From NCBI GenBank assembly GCA_015491905.1, contig WGGC01000200.1, positions 1-60,534 on the forward strand: DNA of 60,534 nucleotides, given 5' to 3'. The notes below the pieces were generated by a model that did no database searches, was not told the origin of the DNA, and saw only the letters and a list, made by a program, of their open reading frames with translations. Within the stretch, counting starts at the first letter, position 1, and every line of letters starts with the position of its first letter. Origin of the DNA: Bacteroidales bacterium. GTDB lineage: Bacteria > Bacteroidota > Bacteroidia > Bacteroidales > F082. This document shows, piece by piece, positions 1-9,145 of this stretch. Made by a program: the position numbers and the translations under genes.

Positions 1-2
1 CA

Positions 3-476
3 CTGGCCATTATTTTACCCGAATATAAGCCTTACGATTTTATTATAAAGTCAGGTTTGGGTGATGATGCTGGTTTTATTCCCACAGATGAGCAAATGCG
101 CCATCTTGATTTTCCTGAGATATTTGCAGTGGGTGATGCAACATCTTTGTCTGTTCCAAAATTAGGGCATATTGCTGTAATACAAGCCGATATTGCTGCA
201 AAAACTATTGCTAATGAGTTAGGGAAGAAAGTGAAAATTCCCAAATTTGATCCGGCAGTTCTTTGTATCATGGAAAGAAGTAATTATCAGGCTACTATGA
301 TATACTCTAATGTTTTATATAATGGCAAATTAGATGAAACAATAGATGGATATGTCGCTTTTGGAATGAAATGGAGTTTTGACTTTTATTACAATTTCAC
401 AAGGGGTCATATGCCACCTGAGTTTGCTGAAAAACTACTGGTGAACCACCTGAATAAAAAAACAAAAAAATTATAA
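3..476 (+). CDS. NAD(P)/FAD-dependent oxidoreductase, sulfide:quinone-reductase-like (C-terminal part)
   Basis: The reading frame is open to the left edge, so the N-terminal part, including the first dinucleotide-binding fold, lies outside the window. The visible ~157 codons carry the second FAD-contact motif of two-dinucleotide-binding-domain flavoproteins, IFAVGDAT, followed by a helix that closes the active site (HIAVIQADIAAKTIANEL). The C-terminal region (WSFDFYYNFTRGHMPPEFAEKLL) resembles the membrane-associating tail of sulfide:quinone oxidoreductase-like enzymes, which pass electrons from sulfide or NAD(P)H to quinone. It ends 32 bases before narK on the same strand, so it may feed the quinone pool used by the nitrate reductase downstream. 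The substrate cannot be decided from this fragment; NADH dehydrogenase II-like activity is the alternative. Confidence 0.7.
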   Translation: MAIILPEYKPYDFIIKSGLGDDAGFIPTDEQMRHLDFPEIFAVGDATSLSVPKLGHIAVIQADIAAKTIANELGKKVKIPKFDPAVLCIMERSNYQATMIYSNVLYNGKLDETIDGYVAFGMKWSFDFYYNFTRGHMPPEFAEKLLVNHLNKKTKKL

Positions 477-508
477 ACTATTTAATTTAAATATCTAAAA
501 CATAAGAC

Positions 509-1834
509 ATGGAAGAAAAAATGAGTAAAACCAGTTTGATGCAAAAGTATCATTTAAAAGGAACGCCAACTTCAGGATTGATTATGGCGACTTTTGGATT
601 TTTTATCGGATTTGCCGCCGTTTCCTTATACGGTCCTGTAGCTAGCAAATTTAAAGAGATTTTGGGAATGTCGGGTTTTTTACTTGGATTGCTAGTGGCA
701 GCACCTAATCTATCCGGCTCGTTATTGCGCATTCCTTTTGGTGCATGGGTAGATAAATCCGGCGGAAAAAAACCAATCCTTACCTTGTTCCTTTTGGCAA
801 TTCTCGGAATGCTGGGTTTAACCATTCTTCTATTGTTGTATTATCCTGATCATCTTACAAAAGATATGTATTGGTTTATTGTGCTTTTTGGTATTTTAGG
901 AGGGTCAGGCATTGCTATTTTTTCACCTGGTATTGCACAAACATCCTATTGGTTTCCAAAGAAAAAACAAGGAATTGCACTTGGCGTTTATGCCGGATTA
1001 GGTAATTTGGCGCCGGGACTGTTGGGAATATTTTTACCTATTGCTTTACATTCCTTAGGTTTAACAAATTCATATCTGATTTGGTTAGGCTTTTTATTAA
1101 TCGGTACAGTTATATATTGGATATTTACGCATGATGCTTATTATTTTCAGTTAAGAAAAAAAGGTGTTGATCCGGATGAAGCGGCAAAAGTTTCCAAGGA
1201 ACTAGGTCAAGAATTAATACCCTCAGGGAGCACTCTTGAATCGTTAAAAATTTCAGCAAAAGTACCAAGCACTTGGGGATTGGTTTTACTTTACTTTACT
1301 TCATTTGGCGGTTTCCTTGCCCTTACAGTATGGTTTCCTACTTTTTGGGTAAAAAGTTATCATTATGACATAAGAACAGCAGGGCTATTAATGGCGCTTG
1401 GTTTTTCATTGCTATCTTCTTTAATTCGTGTGTGGGGTGGTCATGTCAGCGATAAATTTGGTGGTGAGCGCATTGCAATTTTCAGCTACTTTACCGTTTT
1501 GATTGGTGCCGTACTCATTTTCTTTTCTCATGCTTTCTGGATTGCACTTGTTGGTGAAATCACTATAGGTGCAGGAATGGGCGTTGCCAATGCAGCTGTT
1601 TTTAAATTGGTACCTAAATATGTTCCCACTGCCACAGGAGGAGCTGCCGGTTGGGTTGGCGGACTTGGTGCTTTCGGTGGGTTTGTTGTGCCGCCCATAC
1701 TCGGTATTTTTATCGATCATTATGGAAATGCGGGTTATGCTAAAGGCTTTATTGTTTACATTATTCTGGCTTTAATTTCTATCATTACTTCATTTATTTT
1801 ACTAAAAGCACATAGCAAAAAGAAAACGGCTTAA
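509..1834 (+). CDS. narK: NarK-type nitrate/nitrite transporter (MFS)
   Basis: A 441-residue major facilitator superfamily protein with about 12 hydrophobic segments, placed directly before narGHJI. Both nitrate-signature glycine-rich stretches of the NNP family are visible: GLGNLAPGLLG near residue 165 and GWVGGLGAFGGFVVPP near residue 375, the latter after GAGMGVANAAVFKLVP. The MFS loop motif (GAWVDKSGGKKP) follows transmembrane segment 2. It should import nitrate and/or exchange it for nitrite across the inner membrane. Two starts are possible: the first ATG, or an ATG four codons later (MSKTSLMQKY). Spacing of 45 bases to narG suggests one transcript. Confidence 0.92.
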   Translation: MEEKMSKTSLMQKYHLKGTPTSGLIMATFGFFIGFAAVSLYGPVASKFKEILGMSGFLLGLLVAAPNLSGSLLRIPFGAWVDKSGGKKPILTLFLLAILGMLGLTILLLLYYPDHLTKDMYWFIVLFGILGGSGIAIFSPGIAQTSYWFPKKKQGIALGVYAGLGNLAPGLLGIFLPIALHSLGLTNSYLIWLGFLLIGTVIYWIFTHDAYYFQLRKKGVDPDEAAKVSKELGQELIPSGSTLESLKISAKVPSTWGLVLLYFTSFGGFLALTVWFPTFWVKSYHYDIRTAGLLMALGFSLLSSLIRVWGGHVSDKFGGERIAIFSYFTVLIGAVLIFFSHAFWIALVGEITIGAGMGVANAAVFKLVPKYVPTATGGAAGWVGGLGAFGGFVVPPILGIFIDHYGNAGYAKGFIVYIILALISIITSFILLKAHSKKKTA

Positions 1835-1879
1835 CAAACTATTATAGCTAAGTATAAATAGCATAAAAAGATTTAAATT

Positions 1880-4800
1880 ATGAATAAAAAACCATCCTAT
1901 TTGTTTAAAAAGATGCGCTTTTTTAAAGTGCGTGAGGAATATTCTGATGGCTGGAGCGAATTAAATTCTCAGGGAAGAGAATGGGAGGATTTCTACCGTC
2001 GCCGTTGGCAGTATGATAAAGTTGTAAGAACAACTCATGGGGTTAATTGTACAGGATCATGCAGCTGGCAAGTATATGTTAAAAACGGTATCATTACCTG
2101 GGAAAATCAAGCTACTGATTATCCTTCTACAGGGCCCGATATGCCGGATTACGAGCCCAGAGGTTGTCCACGAGGAGCTTCTTTTTCGTGGTATACTTAT
2201 AGCCCATTAAGGGTAAAGTATCCTTATGTACGTGGAATATTATTAAATTTTTGGCGTGATGCATTGAAAGAAACCCATGACCCGGTAAAGGCCTGGCAAT
2301 TGATTGCAGAAAATCCTGAAAAAACTAAAGCATATAAATCAGCACGTGGAAAAGGAGGTCTTGTTCGTACATCATGGGATGAGGCCAACGAACTTATCAC
2401 GGCTCAAATGCTTTATACAATACAAAAATATGGGCCGGATAGAATTACTGGTTTTACACCAATTCCCGCCATGTCGATGGTTAGTTATGCCGCTGGTTCA
2501 AGATTCCTCTCTTTATTAGGAGCCTCCATGCTTAGCTTTTACGATTGGTATGCCGACCTACCTCCTGCCTCACCGCAAGTGTGGGGAGAACAAACCGATG
2601 TGCCGGAAAGTGGAGACTGGTATAATGCCGGTTATATTGTTATTTGGGGTACAAATATTCCGCTAACTCGAACACCTGACGCACACTTTATGACTGAAGT
2701 ACGCTATAAAGGTACCAAAGTGATTTCTATCAGCCCCGACTATGCTGAATCGGTAAAGTTTGCCGATGAATGGTTGGCCATAACTCCTGGTGCAGATGGA
2801 GCACTGGCACAAGCAATGACACATGTAATTCTTAAAGAATTTTATGTGGATAATAAAACAGAATATTTCAATAACTATGTTAAAAAATTTACAGATCTTC
2901 CGTATTTAGTACTTCTTAAAGAAAACGACTCTGAATTTACTGTTGATCGATTTTTACGGGCATCCGATTTAAATGTCCCAGTTGAAAAGCCTGAATGGAA
3001 ATTAGTAGTGTTGGATGAAAAAACCAACAGTATGATTATTCCAAATGGTAGTGTTGGACATCGTTGGGAAGGGAAGAAAAATTGGAATTTGGAAATGAAA
3101 GATGAAAATGGTACTGAATACGAACCCCGATTAAGTATTCTGGGTGTTGAGGACGAAACTATAATTCTAAATCTCCCCTATTTTGATGATCATCAAAGAA
3201 CAGTATTAAAAAGAAGCGTACCAGTTAAAACAGTAGAAATTAAGGGAGAAACTTTTTATGTAACTACTGTTTTTGATACCATGCTGGCAAATTATGGTGT
3301 TTCGCGTGATAAAAAACACCAGGGATATCCAAAAGATTACGAAGATTTGCAAGCCTATACTCCTGCCTGGCAGGAACAATTTACGGGTATCAAAGCTAAG
3401 CAAGTAATTAAAATAGCCCGTGAGTTTGCCCAAAATGCAGTCGAAACAAAAGGCCGATCAATGATTCTTATGGGTGGTGGAATAAACCACTGGTTTCATG
3501 CCGATATTAATTATCGCACCATACTCAATTTAGTACTTTTAACAGGTTCTGAAGGCGTAAATGGCGGAGGATGGGCGCATTATGTAGGCCAGGAAAAAGT
3601 CCGTCCATTCGAAGGTTGGGGAACCATTGCCTTTGCCAAAGACTGGTCATTACCACCTCGATTGCAAAATGCAACCTCCTTTTTCTACTTTGGGACCGAT
3701 CAGTTTCGCTATGATGAGATACCAATGAGTGAACTCAGTTCACCAACCATTAAGAAACCCAGATATGAGCATCCCGCTGATTATAATGTACTATCGGCAC
3801 GACTGGGATGGTCTGCTTCCTACCCCCAGTTTAATACCAATCCATTAAAAATGGTAGAAGAAGCGCAAAAGTTAGGTGCAAAAACCAATGAAGAAGTAAT
3901 TAAGAAAGTAGTTGATGATTTAAAAAATAAGAAATTAGAATTCTCCATTGAAGATCCTGATAATCCGGTGAATTTTCCTCGAACCTTGTTTGTATGGCGC
4001 GCTAATTTAATCTCCAGTTCAGGAAAAGGTCATGAATATTTTCTTAAACATCTACTGGGGACAAATCAGGCAGGAGTGCTTGCCTCAGAAGCTAAAGCGA
4101 ATACAAAGGAGGTGAAGTGGACGAAAGATGCCCCCGAAGGAAAATTAGATTTACTGGTTAATCTGGAATTTAGGATGTCGGGAACAGCATTATACTCTGA
4201 TGTAGTACTTCCTGCTGCCACATGGTACGAAAAAACAGATGTCAGCAGCACTGATATGCATCCCTATGTGCATCCATTTAATCCTGCTATTAATCCGCCA
4301 TGGGAAGCAAAATCAGATTGGGATATCTTCAAAAATCTTGCTAAGGTTTTCTCCAAAAAGGCAGAAACCTATCTTCCTGAAATCCAAACTGACTTGGTGG
4401 CAGCTCCACTGCTTCACGATACACCCGGCGAGATTGCACAACCTTTTGGTAAAATTAAGGATTGGAGTAAAGGCGAGGTAGAACCAATACCGGGAAAAAC
4501 ATTACCCAAATTGGTAATTGTAGAACGAGATTATAAACGTATCTACGATAAGTTTGTATCTCTGGGGCCGCTATTGGAAAAGAATCCTATTGGTGCTGAT
4601 GGCGTTGCTTGGTCAGGAAAAGAAGAGTATGATCAGTTAAAGGGTATGATTGGGAAGCATACCCAAGGCTTTAACAAAGGTATGCCCAAATTGGAAGATG
4701 CCGCTAAAGTTGTTGATGCCATGCTTACCCTTTCAAGCTCAACCAATGGCAAAGTAGCCATGAAAGCCTGGAAGGTGGAAGAAGATAAAACAGGAATGCC

Positions 4801-5566
4801 TATTAAGGATTTTGCCAAAGCAAGGGAGTCAGAACATTTTACCTTGGAGAATATTACCCGGCAGCCCAAGGAGGCCATTTCTACGCCCGTTTTTACCGGA
4901 AACAACAAAAATCGGCGATATACTCCTTTCGTAAATAATATAGAACTCTCGGTACCTTTCCGTACCCTTACCGGACGCCAACAGTTTCTGGTAGATCATG
5001 AAACATTCTTAGAGTTTGGCGAAGGCTTACCTGTTTATAAGCCAACTTTACATACCAAAGCATTTTATCCAAATGTGGATCGTATTCCGGAAGAAAAAGG
5101 TAAAACTATAGGGCTGAAATACCTGACCCCACATGGAAAATGGAATATTCACTCCATGTACTATGATAATGAGCATATGCTTACCTTGTTTAGAGGTGGA
5201 CAAACAATCTGGATGAATAATAAGGACGCCGATAAAATTAAAGTGCGCGATAACGATTGGATTGAAATGTACAACCGTAATGGAGTTGTTGTTGCCCGAG
5301 CTGTTGTTTCGCATCGTATGCCTGAGGGATCTACTTTTATGTATCATGCCCAGGATCGAACTATTTATACCCCCATGACAGAAATTACTCATTTATCGGG
5401 AGGAACACACAACAGTCCTACTAAAGTTCATGTTAAACCAACGCATTATGTGGGTGGTTATGCACAACTTAGTTATGGATTTAATTACTACGGTCCCACA
5501 GGAAATCAAAGGGATTTAAAAGTGTTTATTAGAAAACTTAAAAAAGTGATTTGGCATGAAGATTAA
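1880..5566 (+). CDS. narG: Respiratory nitrate reductase, molybdopterin catalytic subunit alpha
   Basis: A 1228-residue protein of usual NarG length. It binds bis-MGD molybdenum cofactor and reduces nitrate to nitrite. The N-terminal 4Fe-4S site (FS0) has the NarG-specific histidine ligand: H53, C57, C61 and C96 (in HGVNCTGSC and RGCPRG). The Mo-ligating aspartate sits in YDWYADLPPASPQ at residue 222, the same number as in E. coli NarG. The conserved run WGEQTDVPESGDWYN follows. There is no twin-arginine signal peptide, so the subunit is predicted to face the cytoplasm, unlike the outward-facing archaeal-type enzymes. It overlaps narH by 11 bases, implying translational coupling. Membrane-bound Nar is not common in Bacteroidota; acquisition by transfer is possible but not shown here. 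Confidence 0.96.
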   Translation: MNKKPSYLFKKMRFFKVREEYSDGWSELNSQGREWEDFYRRRWQYDKVVRTTHGVNCTGSCSWQVYVKNGIITWENQATDYPSTGPDMPDYEPRGCPRGASFSWYTYSPLRVKYPYVRGILLNFWRDALKETHDPVKAWQLIAENPEKTKAYKSARGKGGLVRTSWDEANELITAQMLYTIQKYGPDRITGFTPIPAMSMVSYAAGSRFLSLLGASMLSFYDWYADLPPASPQVWGEQTDVPESGDWYNAGYIVIWGTNIPLTRTPDAHFMTEVRYKGTKVISISPDYAESVKFADEWLAITPGADGALAQAMTHVILKEFYVDNKTEYFNNYVKKFTDLPYLVLLKENDSEFTVDRFLRASDLNVPVEKPEWKLVVLDEKTNSMIIPNGSVGHRWEGKKNWNLEMKDENGTEYEPRLSILGVEDETIILNLPYFDDHQRTVLKRSVPVKTVEIKGETFYVTTVFDTMLANYGVSRDKKHQGYPKDYEDLQAYTPAWQEQFTGIKAKQVIKIAREFAQNAVETKGRSMILMGGGINHWFHADINYRTILNLVLLTGSEGVNGGGWAHYVGQEKVRPFEGWGTIAFAKDWSLPPRLQNATSFFYFGTDQFRYDEIPMSELSSPTIKKPRYEHPADYNVLSARLGWSASYPQFNTNPLKMVEEAQKLGAKTNEEVIKKVVDDLKNKKLEFSIEDPDNPVNFPRTLFVWRANLISSSGKGHEYFLKHLLGTNQAGVLASEAKANTKEVKWTKDAPEGKLDLLVNLEFRMSGTALYSDVVLPAATWYEKTDVSSTDMHPYVHPFNPAINPPWEAKSDWDIFKNLAKVFSKKAETYLPEIQTDLVAAPLLHDTPGEIAQPFGKIKDWSKGEVEPIPGKTLPKLVIVERDYKRIYDKFVSLGPLLEKNPIGADGVAWSGKEEYDQLKGMIGKHTQGFNKGMPKLEDAAKVVDAMLTLSSSTNGKVAMKAWKVEEDKTGMPIKDFAKARESEHFTLENITRQPKEAISTPVFTGNNKNRRYTPFVNNIELSVPFRTLTGRQQFLVDHETFLEFGEGLPVYKPTLHTKAFYPNVDRIPEEKGKTIGLKYLTPHGKWNIHSMYYDNEHMLTLFRGGQTIWMNNKDADKIKVRDNDWIEMYNRNGVVVARAVVSHRMPEGSTFMYHAQDRTIYTPMTEITHLSGGTHNSPTKVHVKPTHYVGGYAQLSYGFNYYGPTGNQRDLKVFIRKLKKVIWHED

Positions 5567-7046
5567 AGCACAAGTAGCAATGGTTTTAAACCTTGACAAA
5601 TGTATTGGCTGCCACACTTGTAGTGTGACTTGTAAAAATACCTGGACAAACCGTCCGGGAGCCGAATATATGTGGTTCAATAATGTTGAAACCAAACCGG
5701 GAATAGGATTTCCTAAAGAATGGGAAAACCAAGAGAAACATAAAGGAGGATGGAAACTGCAGAAAGGTAAACTACAGCTTAAATCCGGAAATCGTTTTTG
5801 GGAATATTTAAATATTTTTCATAATCCGGATTTGCCAACTTTGGATGAATATTACGAACCATGGACCTACGATTATGAAAAACTAATTAATAGTCCTGCC
5901 GGAAAATCTCAGCCAATGGCCATGCCTAAATCTCAGATTACCGGTGATGCTATGGAAATTACCTGGGGGCCAAACTGGGAAGATGATCTGGCTGGTTCTA
6001 AAGAAACAAGCCACCTCGATCCTAACTTACAAAAGTTGGAACAGGAAATTAAGATGGAATTTGAAGAAGCCTTTATGATGTATTTGCCTCGTATATGCGA
6101 GCATTGTCTTAACCCTGCTTGTGTTGCTTCCTGCCCTTCAGGTGCAATGTATAAGCGTGATGAAGATGGGATTGTATTGGTTGATCAGGAAGCCTGTAGA
6201 TCTTGGAGGTTTTGCATCTCCTCTTGCCCTTACAAGAAAGTATATTTCAATTGGAAAACGCATAAGGCAGAAAAATGTACCTTATGTTTTCCTCGCATTG
6301 AAAATGGTATGCCAACCATTTGTTCCGAAACCTGCGTGGGACGTATCCGCTATATGGGTATTTTATTGTATGATGCTGATGGCGTAGAAAAAGCAGCCTC
6401 CACCCCTGACGAAAAAGAATTGTATCAGGCGCAATTGGGTCTGTTTTTAGACCCTTCCGATCCCGAGGTTATTAAGCAAGCGCAAAAAGATGGCATTTCT
6501 GATGACTGGATTGAAGCAGCACAAAAATCACCTATTTATAAACTAGCTATTGAACAAGGTATTGCTTTACCGCTGCACCCTGAATATCGTACTCTCCCAA
6601 TGATGTGGTATGTGCCACCTTTAAGTCCTGTGCTTAAAATGTTTGAAGGAGATGTGGCGGCAACCAATCCCAATGAGATCTTTCCAGCCATTGACCAAAT
6701 GCGTATCCCAATTCAATACTTAGCCAACCTGTTAACAGGCGGTAATGAAGAAGTTATTCGTACTGTATTAAAGAAAATGATATTGATGCGTCAATATATG
6801 CGCAGCAAAGATATTGGAAAATCATTTGATGAAAATATTCTTGATGAAGTGGGTATTAATGCACAAACTATTGAAGAAATGTATCGATTATTAGCTATTG
6901 CAAAATATGAAGATAGATTTGTTATTCCTACTTCACATAAAGAGAAATATGAGGACTTATACCATGAGCAAGGCATGACAGGCTTTGAATATACTCAAGC
7001 GTGTAACTCGTGTATGCCACAAAATAAACATAACACTAACACCTAA
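5556..7046 (+). CDS. narH: Respiratory nitrate reductase, iron-sulfur subunit beta
   Basis: A 496-residue four-cluster ferredoxin that carries electrons from NarI heme to NarG. The first cysteine group is C16, C19, C22, C26 (CIGCHTCSVTC). Further groups are CEHCLNPACVASC, CRSWRFCISSC and CTLCFPRIENGMPTICSETC. In CRSWRFC a tryptophan replaces the second cysteine, the normal NarH signature for a 3Fe-4S cluster. The C-terminal half keeps the NarH-specific region with GGNEEVIRTVLKKM. The start overlaps the end of narG, and the stop is five bases before narJ. Standard member of the narGHJI operon with no visible defect. Confidence 0.95.
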   Translation: MKIKAQVAMVLNLDKCIGCHTCSVTCKNTWTNRPGAEYMWFNNVETKPGIGFPKEWENQEKHKGGWKLQKGKLQLKSGNRFWEYLNIFHNPDLPTLDEYYEPWTYDYEKLINSPAGKSQPMAMPKSQITGDAMEITWGPNWEDDLAGSKETSHLDPNLQKLEQEIKMEFEEAFMMYLPRICEHCLNPACVASCPSGAMYKRDEDGIVLVDQEACRSWRFCISSCPYKKVYFNWKTHKAEKCTLCFPRIENGMPTICSETCVGRIRYMGILLYDADGVEKAASTPDEKELYQAQLGLFLDPSDPEVIKQAQKDGISDDWIEAAQKSPIYKLAIEQGIALPLHPEYRTLPMMWYVPPLSPVLKMFEGDVAATNPNEIFPAIDQMRIPIQYLANLLTGGNEEVIRTVLKKMILMRQYMRSKDIGKSFDENILDEVGINAQTIEEMYRLLAIAKYEDRFVIPTSHKEKYEDLYHEQGMTGFEYTQACNSCMPQNKHNTNT

Positions 7047-7051
7047 TAATT

Positions 7052-7576
7052 ATGGATAAAAAAGAATTGTTAAAGTTAATTTCCATAATGCTGCAATATC
7101 CTGATGAAGAAATATATACAATGGAATTGCAACAATACATTGATGCTATAGAAGAAACTGAAATAGCTAATTTTATTATTGATTTCGGAAGATATTATAA
7201 AGAAAATGACTTAAGTATACTTCAGGAAAATTATGTTCAAGCATTTGATTTTAACGATAAAATGAATTTATATCTTACTTATTCAAAATTGGGTGATGAA
7301 AAAGAGCGAGGACAAACATTGGCAGAACTTAAGGAGATTTACAAATTTGCCGGTTTTGAACTAGTATCTTCAGAGTTACCTGATTATCTTCCTCTACTTT
7401 TAGAATTTGTTTCGCATGCCGATGAAAAGATAAGAAAAGATTTACTTAATCGCTTTCGTGAAACAATTATTGAAATGCAAAAAATTCTTGCTGACAAAAA
7501 AAATCCTTACGCAAATCTATTGCAAGGATTAGTTTTAATTATTAATTCCATCACTTTAAAAGAAGTTTTATTATGA
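7052..7576 (+). CDS. narJ: Nitrate reductase maturation chaperone (NarJ/TorD family)
   Basis: A 174-residue mostly helical protein between narH and narI, the standard position of narJ. NarJ binds apo-NarG in the cytoplasm and holds it for molybdenum cofactor insertion and membrane docking; it is not part of the final enzyme. Recognisable family features are an early LLKLISIMLQYPDEE segment and the ELPDYLPLLLEF motif near residue 110. It is at the short end for NarJ proteins. The stop overlaps the narI start by four bases (ATGA), so the two are likely translationally coupled. Assignment rests on motif and position. Confidence 0.9.
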   Translation: MDKKELLKLISIMLQYPDEEIYTMELQQYIDAIEETEIANFIIDFGRYYKENDLSILQENYVQAFDFNDKMNLYLTYSKLGDEKERGQTLAELKEIYKFAGFELVSSELPDYLPLLLEFVSHADEKIRKDLLNRFRETIIEMQKILADKKNPYANLLQGLVLIINSITLKEVLL

Positions 7577-8271
7577 ACTATTGGAATCAATTTCTTTGGG
7601 TAATTTTTCCCTATATGATGATAGCGACAACTATCATTGGGCATATTTACAGATATAGTACGGACCAAATGGACTGGAGCTCCAGATCATCAGAATTTCT
7701 TGAAAAGAAAACTTTGCGATGGGGAAGCATGCTTTTCCATTATGGTTTTATCTTTGTTTTTTTTGGACATGTTTTGGGATTACTGATACCTGAAAGTTTT
7801 ATTACTAATAACATTGGAATGAATAATGAAACTTATCACAAAATTGCTATTTCTTTTGGTGGAATTGCCGGTATAGCAACCGTAATAGGTATTTCCATTC
7901 TCCTTTTTCGTCGTTACGGAAATAAAAAAGTTTCGAAAACCAGTAGCTTTAATGATAAATTTATTATCGTACTATTGGTTTTGGTAATTGGTTTTGGAAT
8001 CTATAATACTATATTTTATAACCTTACCACAACAGGCGATTTTAACTACCGGCTTTCTATTTCACCTTGGTTCAGAAGCTTGTTTATATTTTCACCGGAT
8101 CCTTCCTTAATGGTCCATGCTCCTATCACTTACAAAATTCATGTTTTATTGGCGTTTTTAACTTTTGGAGTATGGCCGTTTACACGTCTTGTGCATGTAT
8201 GGAGTCTACCAATAGCCTATATAAAACGACGACATATTGTTTATCGCAGAAGGTGTGGTGAGGTTAAATAA
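7573..8271 (+). CDS. narI: Respiratory nitrate reductase, cytochrome b subunit gamma
   Basis: A 232-residue integral membrane protein with five predicted helices. It oxidises quinol through two b hemes and anchors NarGH on the inner membrane. Candidate heme-ligand histidines are in LFHYGFIFVFFGHVLG (residues about 56-66) and in the last helices (YKIHVLLAFLTFG and RLVHVWSLP). The FHYG and FxxGH patterns are typical of NarI. It overlaps narJ by four bases and closes the operon; a MITE-like element begins about 40 bases after its stop. No obvious terminator hairpin directly follows. Confidence 0.93.
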   Translation: MNYWNQFLWVIFPYMMIATTIIGHIYRYSTDQMDWSSRSSEFLEKKTLRWGSMLFHYGFIFVFFGHVLGLLIPESFITNNIGMNNETYHKIAISFGGIAGIATVIGISILLFRRYGNKKVSKTSSFNDKFIIVLLVLVIGFGIYNTIFYNLTTTGDFNYRLSISPWFRSLFIFSPDPSLMVHAPITYKIHVLLAFLTFGVWPFTRLVHVWSLPIAYIKRRHIVYRRRCGEVK

Positions 8272-8312
8272 AGTGTATTTAAATTTATCAATTTAAATAT
8301 TTGATATTACTA

Positions 8313-8531
8313 TTGTCCAATAAAAATAGGAAGATGTAAATTATTATCAAACTATCTTGCCTCAGTCCTAAAGAATGGATTAGTTGCCAATAATTTACAT
8401 CAGTCTAAGACTGAATAAGACAAAATAAATTGTTGGCAATTAATCCAAAAGGAAGGTAAAATAATACTTAAACCTCTACTATCCTATAATTATATGGATT
8501 TAAGTTTAGATTAAACATCTTTATCGGACAA
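8313..8531. mobile_element. MITE-like element, copy 1
   Basis: A non-coding ~219 bp segment that begins TTGTCCAATAAA and ends TTTATCGGACAA, giving nearly perfect 12 bp terminal inverted repeats. It is closely related over its whole length to the segment at 52557-52780, with a conserved interior block AATTGTTGGCAATTAATCC and a second block ATACTTAAACCTCTACT. No reading frame of note is present, so it would depend on a transposase encoded elsewhere. Flanking bases 5' CTA and 3' CAAA are shared by both copies, so the true element could be a few bases longer; a target-site duplication is not clear. Confidence 0.7.
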
Positions 8532-8693
8532 CAAAAATCTGATCTGTATAATCTGTATTGACAATAAAAATATACAAAAGAGGATTGCCTGTATGTCCAA
8601 AGATAAAAAAAATATAGGCTACAACGAATATAATACATAATATATTGAAGATAAACATTATAGAAATAAATAAAATTTGTAGTAAATTAAAAA

Positions 8694-8737
8694 ATAATGG
8701 TTTAAAAATGCTGCATGCAGCATTTTTAAACCGTTAT
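8694..8737. repeat. 44 bp near-perfect palindrome
   Basis: Centred on GCATGC, the two arms match over 22 bases each with one G-T position. It lies 37 bases upstream of the DUF488 start. As RNA it would make a very stable hairpin, but without the T-run expected of a terminator. It may be a terminator-like insulator, a recombination site or a transposon scar. The function is unknown. Confidence 0.75.
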
Positions 8738-8773
8738 AGGCAACATTGCTAAACAAAACAGGAGGCGAGAAAG

Positions 8774-9145
8774 ATGATAAAAGTAAAAAGAACTTATGAA
8801 AAACCTTCAGAAGAAGATGGATACCGTATACTTGTGGATAGACTGTGGCCAAGAAACGTTAAAAAAGAGAAGGCAAATATTAATCTTTGGTTGAAAGAAA
8901 TAGCTCCTTCAAATGAGCTTAGAAAATGGTTTTCTCATAAGACGGAAAGATGGGAAGAGTTTAGAGTGAGGTATAAAGAGGAGCTTAAAGGTAAAGTGGA
9001 ATTGATAGAAATGATAAAGAAACTTAAAAAAGAGCATGAAACAATAACCCTTTTATTTTCAGCTAAGGATATTAATCACAACAACGCAGTTGTGTTGTTA
9101 GAAGCGCTAAAAGACGAAAATAACAGAAGTAGCAATATCGCCTAA
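8774..9145 (+). CDS. DUF488 family protein
   Basis: A 123-residue small cytoplasmic protein with the hallmark motifs of the DUF488 (YeaO-like) family: YRILVDRLWPRNVKKEKA, LWLKEIAPSNELRKWF and the ERWEEFRVRYKEEL segment. The biochemical role of the family is not established. The start is preceded by a perfect AGGAGG (8760-8765) at eight bases. That is striking because the neighbouring genes show no Shine-Dalgarno and this phylum rarely uses one, so recent acquisition is likely. The gene stands alone between a large palindrome upstream and a GCCTAACAAGC motif downstream, an arrangement that looks like a mobile gene cassette. Confidence 0.88.
   Translation: MIKVKRTYEKPSEEDGYRILVDRLWPRNVKKEKANINLWLKEIAPSNELRKWFSHKTERWEEFRVRYKEELKGKVELIEMIKKLKKEHETITLLFSAKDINHNNAVVLLEALKDENNRSSNIA

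Noticed and set aside
1421-1720. Antisense open frame in narK
   Set aside because: It is a low-complexity shadow of narK on the opposite strand.
8313-8531. Conserved structured RNA
   Set aside because: Terminal inverted repeats and a distant second copy fit a MITE better; no compensatory structure could be judged from two copies.
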